Notes under the pieces: generated by a model
The model's database searches: none
The model's input: only the letters and a program-made list of their open reading frames with translations
What the model was told of the DNA's origin: nothing
Program-made: the position numbers and the translations under genes
Part shown: positions 60,959 through 64,000 of the stretch, one piece after another
How positions within the stretch are numbered: the stretch's first letter is position 1
Layout of the letters: each line of letters begins with the position of its first letter
DNA from: CAG-411 sp963643465
GTDB taxonomy: Bacteria; Bacillota; Clostridia; Lachnospirales; Lachnospiraceae
NCBI GenBank assembly: GCA_963643465.1
Contig: CAVIJT010000010.1
Coordinates: 1 to 64,000 of the forward strand
Reading direction: 5' to 3'
DNA length: 64,000 nt

Positions 60959-61144
60959 TTATGCACGCTCTACTAATCCTGACTTAAGGCAAGAAGTACA
61001 AACATACATCTTCTTTGCTGCACCATTAACCTTAACCTTTACAGATTTCACGTTAGATTTCCACATCTTGTTATTTCTTCTATGTGAGTGACTCACCTGA
61101 ATACCAAAGTGAGCTCCTTTTTCACAAATTGCACATTTAGCCAT
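60959..61144 (-). CDS. rpmB: 50S ribosomal protein L28
   Basis: The 61-residue protein begins MAKCAICEKGAHFGIQVSHS and has the C-terminal CTSCLKSG, so four cysteines remain for a zinc site. ATG at 61144 behind TAAGGAGGTGC is chosen over a longer frame to 61195. Its position opposite the Asp23/FakA genes is the conserved one. Confidence 0.95.
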   Translation of the reverse strand: MAKCAICEKGAHFGIQVSHSHRRNNKMWKSNVKSVKVKVNGAAKKMYVCTSCLKSGLVERA

Positions 61145-61251
61145 CGAAAGCACCTCCTTACGCTTATTGTGCATGGCTATTACGCTATGCACCAAACAAA
61201 AATCATTTTATCAAAAAATAACCTATAATGCAAGAAAAAAATATATTTTTT

Positions 61252-61650
61252 TTAATTTTCCTCTCCAGCCTTAAAATCAGCAGTATAATCGGTATTTTCT
61301 TCTTTTCCACTCAAAAATTTGTTCACAAAATCCGGAACCATATCCAATATTTTTGTAAGACCATCTTGATTTTTAATATTTACCAACTTAGTTGTACCAT
61401 TCTGAATAACAAGAACCGCACTTGGAGACATATTACCTCCCAAACCACCGCCGGCATTGTTCTTTTTTTTCTCACCATTTGTAAAAGCACCTGCTCCCAC
61501 ACCAAAGCTCACATCCACAAGCGGTAAAATGATGGTTCCATCCTCAAACTTCACTGCTTCCCCAACTACTGTTTTTGTAGACATAAAATTATCTAATCCT
61601 TGAAACAATGACTCCACTGTTTCACTTAATTCACTTTTATTCTCTGCCAT
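61252..61650 (-). CDS. Sporulation protein YtfJ (GerW family)
   Basis: The 132-residue protein has the GerW core: TKTVVGEAVKFEDGTIILPL, VSFGVGAGAF and GGLGGNMSPSAVLVI. In Bacillus YtfJ is a spore protein needed for germination. ATG at 61650 overlaps the stop of the DUF2953 gene in a TGATG junction, so translation is coupled. This gene pair is typical of spore-forming Firmicutes. Confidence 0.88.
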   Translation of the reverse strand: MAENKSELSETVESLFQGLDNFMSTKTVVGEAVKFEDGTIILPLVDVSFGVGAGAFTNGEKKKNNAGGGLGGNMSPSAVLVIQNGTTKLVNIKNQDGLTKILDMVPDFVNKFLSGKEENTDYTADFKAGEEN

Positions 61651-62771
61651 CAAAACGCCCTCCTTACTTTCTTAAAGTTCTCTTTCACTCGCTTCATATC
61701 CTCATGGAACCATAAACGAAGTCCCTGCCATAGCAAATATCCAATCTGTAATCTTCCACGACAATAGAACTTCCCTTCCAAAGTCTCCTTTGAAAAATCC
61801 GGCTCAATATTGGGCATTACCCCAGCAAGTCCGCCAACAATAGAAACCACAGCTAGCACTTGTCCTGTTGCTGCCGGATTTGATAAGCCAAACCGAATAT
61901 ATCCCTTACACTTTTTAGGTAGTATATGCTTGACTATGTTCTTTCCTTTGGCAAAAATCAATCGCTTTCCTCCTTGATTTTCCTCTGCCTGCCAAAAATC
62001 AAGAACCATATGAATCTTTTCCATCACATGGGATTTCTTATCACCTACATTTTGCCACAAATCTTTTGCTTTGTAAAACAAAGATTTGAAAAATTCTGGA
62101 ATCCTTTTTAAAAAAGCCACAAAACGCTTTGCTTTTTCTAACCACTTTTTCCAAATAGGTGTTTTCTTTTTCCTTGTACTTGGCAATGCCACTTCAAATT
62201 CCTGGGCATCTCCCTCTATCTCTATACTCTCTTTTTTAGTGTTCTCTTTTTCAGGTGTCTTATTCTTTTTCGATGAAAACATTTCTTTTTCAGCATCCAT
62301 AGAAACACTATCTTTTGTAATTTTTTGTTCGTTCTCCTCTGGAAAGACTATTTTTTCTTCTGTTTTCTTCTTTTCTAAAGCACTGGAACTCTTTGTTTTT
62401 TCTTTATCCTTTTTCTGAAAATCTGCTTTCTTGTCAAAGTTTTCTTCTGAAACAAAGTCGTCCGAAAACGATTCAAATAACTCTTCCTCCTGCTCTGTTT
62501 CTTCTTGCTGAAAAGTCCCTTTCTTAATAGGAATACCAAACACTCGTATTACATAAGAAAACTGCTCCTGATATTCCACCGACAGAGCAAATATGTGAAG
62601 CCACCAACTTAAACCAACATGTACACAGTGGGGAGTTTCCTCCTCCTTTTCCCACTTAAACTTATACCGAAGAGGCACAAATAACACACTTAAAAGCAGC
62701 ACAAGTATAATTCCAAGCAATAAAAGCAATAGAATTCCGATGATTTTAAAAATCATCCCAATGATATACAC
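61650..62771 (-). CDS. DUF2953 domain-containing membrane protein
   Basis: The 373-residue protein has an N-terminal membrane span (~7-30), an HVGLSWWLHIFALSVEY start of the DUF2953 domain, then about 110 residues extremely rich in Glu, Lys and Ser (~85-200), and a C-terminal part with FGLSNPAATGQVLAVVSIVGG and WQGLRLWF. The family is linked to sporulation genes, with unknown activity. The charged insert is probably disordered and fast-evolving. It overlaps the next gene by one base. Confidence 0.85.
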   Translation of the reverse strand: MYIIGMIFKIIGILLLLLLGIILVLLLSVLFVPLRYKFKWEKEEETPHCVHVGLSWWLHIFALSVEYQEQFSYVIRVFGIPIKKGTFQQEETEQEEELFESFSDDFVSEENFDKKADFQKKDKEKTKSSSALEKKKTEEKIVFPEENEQKITKDSVSMDAEKEMFSSKKNKTPEKENTKKESIEIEGDAQEFEVALPSTRKKKTPIWKKWLEKAKRFVAFLKRIPEFFKSLFYKAKDLWQNVGDKKSHVMEKIHMVLDFWQAEENQGGKRLIFAKGKNIVKHILPKKCKGYIRFGLSNPAATGQVLAVVSIVGGLAGVMPNIEPDFSKETLEGKFYCRGRLQIGYLLWQGLRLWFHEDMKRVKENFKKVRRAF

Positions 62772-62818
62772 CCTTGTACCACCCCTTTCTATGGTTGCAA
62801 TTACGCCTTAACCGATTG

Positions 62819-63220
62819 TTATATTCGAAATTTTCCTCTTACATAAGCCCGAACATCACAGTTTCCTGTGTCCTGATAGACTTTACTGACAATGGCAGCC
62901 GCCATAATTTTTGCCTGCTGCCTACTACTTGCAAGCCCTAAAATAAACGTAGTCCGTTTTTTATAATAAGGAAACAACAGCTCATTTACATTCATCACAT
63001 CCAACAAGTTCTTCTCGTTAGAAGCCAGCGCAACCAAAAATATAGGATATTGTATCCTTTCCTTCTCTATCCCCTTTTGAATCTGCCCTGCCGTATATTT
63101 GGTAATTCCATCCAGAAACAAATCTTTATACCATCTAACCATCCGTCCCTCGTTTCCTTTCCACAACTGCCATCGGGCAAAGGCTCTATCTGCCTGCCTC
63201 CATAATAGAAGCAATGACAT
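62819..63220 (-). CDS. Hypothetical protein (133 residues)
   Basis: The protein has no recognised domain. It is basic near the N-terminus (WRQADRAFARWQLW), then mixed, with LASSRQQAKIMAAAIVSKVYQD near the end. It overlaps the preceding gene by 35 bases, so either the start is downstream (ATG at 63142, residue 27) or the two are tightly coupled. A shared reading unit broken by a frameshift cannot be excluded. Confidence 0.5.
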   Translation of the reverse strand: MSLLLLWRQADRAFARWQLWKGNEGRMVRWYKDLFLDGITKYTAGQIQKGIEKERIQYPIFLVALASNEKNLLDVMNVNELLFPYYKKRTTFILGLASSRQQAKIMAAAIVSKVYQDTGNCDVRAYVRGKFRI

Positions 63221-63995
63221 TCATACTTGCCTGACGCTCTGCCTCATCTGTACAACGTACCAACGATTCACGCACGTATTCTTCCACCTCTTGGGAAGAT
63301 GTGAAAAATACCGGAAATTTACTAATTGTTGCGGCAATGACTGCCCTTGTAATGCAAATCTCATTTTTAGAAAATTGTTCTTTTAATTTTGCAAGAAGTT
63401 TTCCTGTCTCTTCCAAAACATAAGTATCATCGGCTGTTTCTTCCTGTTTTTCCTCTTCAAAATCCACAAAGGTTCCGGATGCAGAAATCAACTGACTAAC
63501 AATTTCCAATTTGCGGAATTCCTCAACAAGACCTAACTGCTCTAATGTGTCTTTCTTTCCAATACGCAAATCCATAAGCACCGTTTCAAGCTGCATCATA
63601 TCTTCTACCAGCTTTTCCTGTTTTCCTTCTGTATGTACCAACTTTTCAGAAATCTCTTCCGGTATCTCACTCCAAGTACCTTCTGTAAATAAAGCAGATA
63701 TTCCACGAATAATCTCCACACATGCTACATCACTGGAATCGGTAAGATTCTGCTGATCCAAAGAAACCAAATAACAATACAAATGATTTAACACACTCTG
63801 AATACTTACATATAAATCTGCCACTTCCGAAATAACCGTTGCCTTTTCCTCCAGTTCTTCACATACCATATGAAATTCTGGCTCTGATAAAGCCGAAAAA
63901 TACATTTTTTCTAAACGATCCGTAAATTCTTTTATATCCAGAAAATATTCATCTGCGCCCTCTGGCTCATAAAGCATGGCACTGGTCTCCAACAT
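63186..63995 (-). CDS. Hypothetical protein, N-terminus possibly outside the window
   Basis: The 269-residue frame begins with ATG at 63995 but remains open to the edge, so the true start may lie beyond. It is acidic and helical (LEELEEKATVISEVADLY, EEFRKLEIVSQLIS) with no recognised domain, signal peptide or membrane segment. It precedes the 133-residue gene and the DUF2953-ytfJ pair on the same strand. Confidence 0.55.
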   Translation of the reverse strand: MLETSAMLYEPEGADEYFLDIKEFTDRLEKMYFSALSEPEFHMVCEELEEKATVISEVADLYVSIQSVLNHLYCYLVSLDQQNLTDSSDVACVEIIRGISALFTEGTWSEIPEEISEKLVHTEGKQEKLVEDMMQLETVLMDLRIGKKDTLEQLGLVEEFRKLEIVSQLISASGTFVDFEEEKQEETADDTYVLEETGKLLAKLKEQFSKNEICITRAVIAATISKFPVFFTSSQEVEEYVRESLVRCTDEAERQASMNVIASIMEAGR

Positions 63996-64000
63996 ATAGA

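Noticed and set aside
1..64000. CRISPR arrays, rRNA, tRNA, prophage or intact insertion sequences
   Set aside because: I looked for regularly spaced repeats, cloverleaf-like segments and transposase or phage genes and saw none I could support.

Overview
This 64 kb window is an AT-rich chromosomal segment from an anaerobic, spore-forming Firmicute, most likely a member of the Lachnospiraceae. The evidence is gene content and order: yicC-remA-gmk-rpoZ, DUF2953 next to a YtfJ/GerW sporulation protein, pta-ackA-DUF177-rpmF, an NfnAB transhydrogenase pair, two FeoAB systems with small Cys-rich partners, and a DUF6382 protein. I saw no rRNA, tRNA, CRISPR array or intact insertion sequence. Most genes are on the minus strand.

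Layout. 1-9900: a partial DUF6382 protein, greA, a secreted C39-like protein, a VanZ-like protein, a secreted transglutaminase with Ig-like repeats, two adjacent signal peptidases I, then rpoZ, gmk, remA, yicC and an M18 aminopeptidase. 9980-19850: a NUDIX hydrolase, a penicillin-binding protein with an FtsW/RodA partner, a U32 peptidase-family protein, zapA, ruvAB and cardiolipin synthase. 20100-38930: a metal island. It holds a first Feo system, a CsoR-controlled P-type ATPase, a six-gene ECF-importer/AraC/heterodimeric-ABC operon, a MacB/FtsX-type ABC transporter, and a second, divergent feoABC operon.

39000-43000 is a decayed accessory patch: a fumarylacetoacetate-hydrolase fold protein with an unusual N-terminal half and a doubtful 5' end, an AAA-ATPase/nuclease-fold protein, a headless radical-SAM fragment and other remnants. 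43020-45940: a second P-type ATPase lacking the CPC motif, a DUF6110 protein and a membrane-anchored HMA protein. 46280-64000 is mostly core: DUF6512, rpmF, DUF177, ackA, pta, tmcAL, pepF, nfnAB, recG, a FakA-like DAK2 protein, Asp23, rpmB, a 45-residue membrane protein, ytfJ, DUF2953 and two uncharacterised proteins.

The clearest unexplained pattern is a shared palindrome, (G/A)TTA(G/A)-N6-CTAAC, found seven times, only upstream of feoA1, feoB1, the ECF/AraC/ABC operon, the MacB/FtsX operon and feoABC2. It looks like the operator of an iron-responsive DtxR-family repressor. It ties the uncharacterised ECF + AraC + ABC-pair operon to iron, making that operon the best candidate for an interesting uptake system (heme, siderophore or other chelate). 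Copper genes carry a different operator (TATACCC...GGGTATA) built into their promoters. A second non-coding pattern is a dispersed intergenic repeat with three related copies, lying between a terminator and the next gene.
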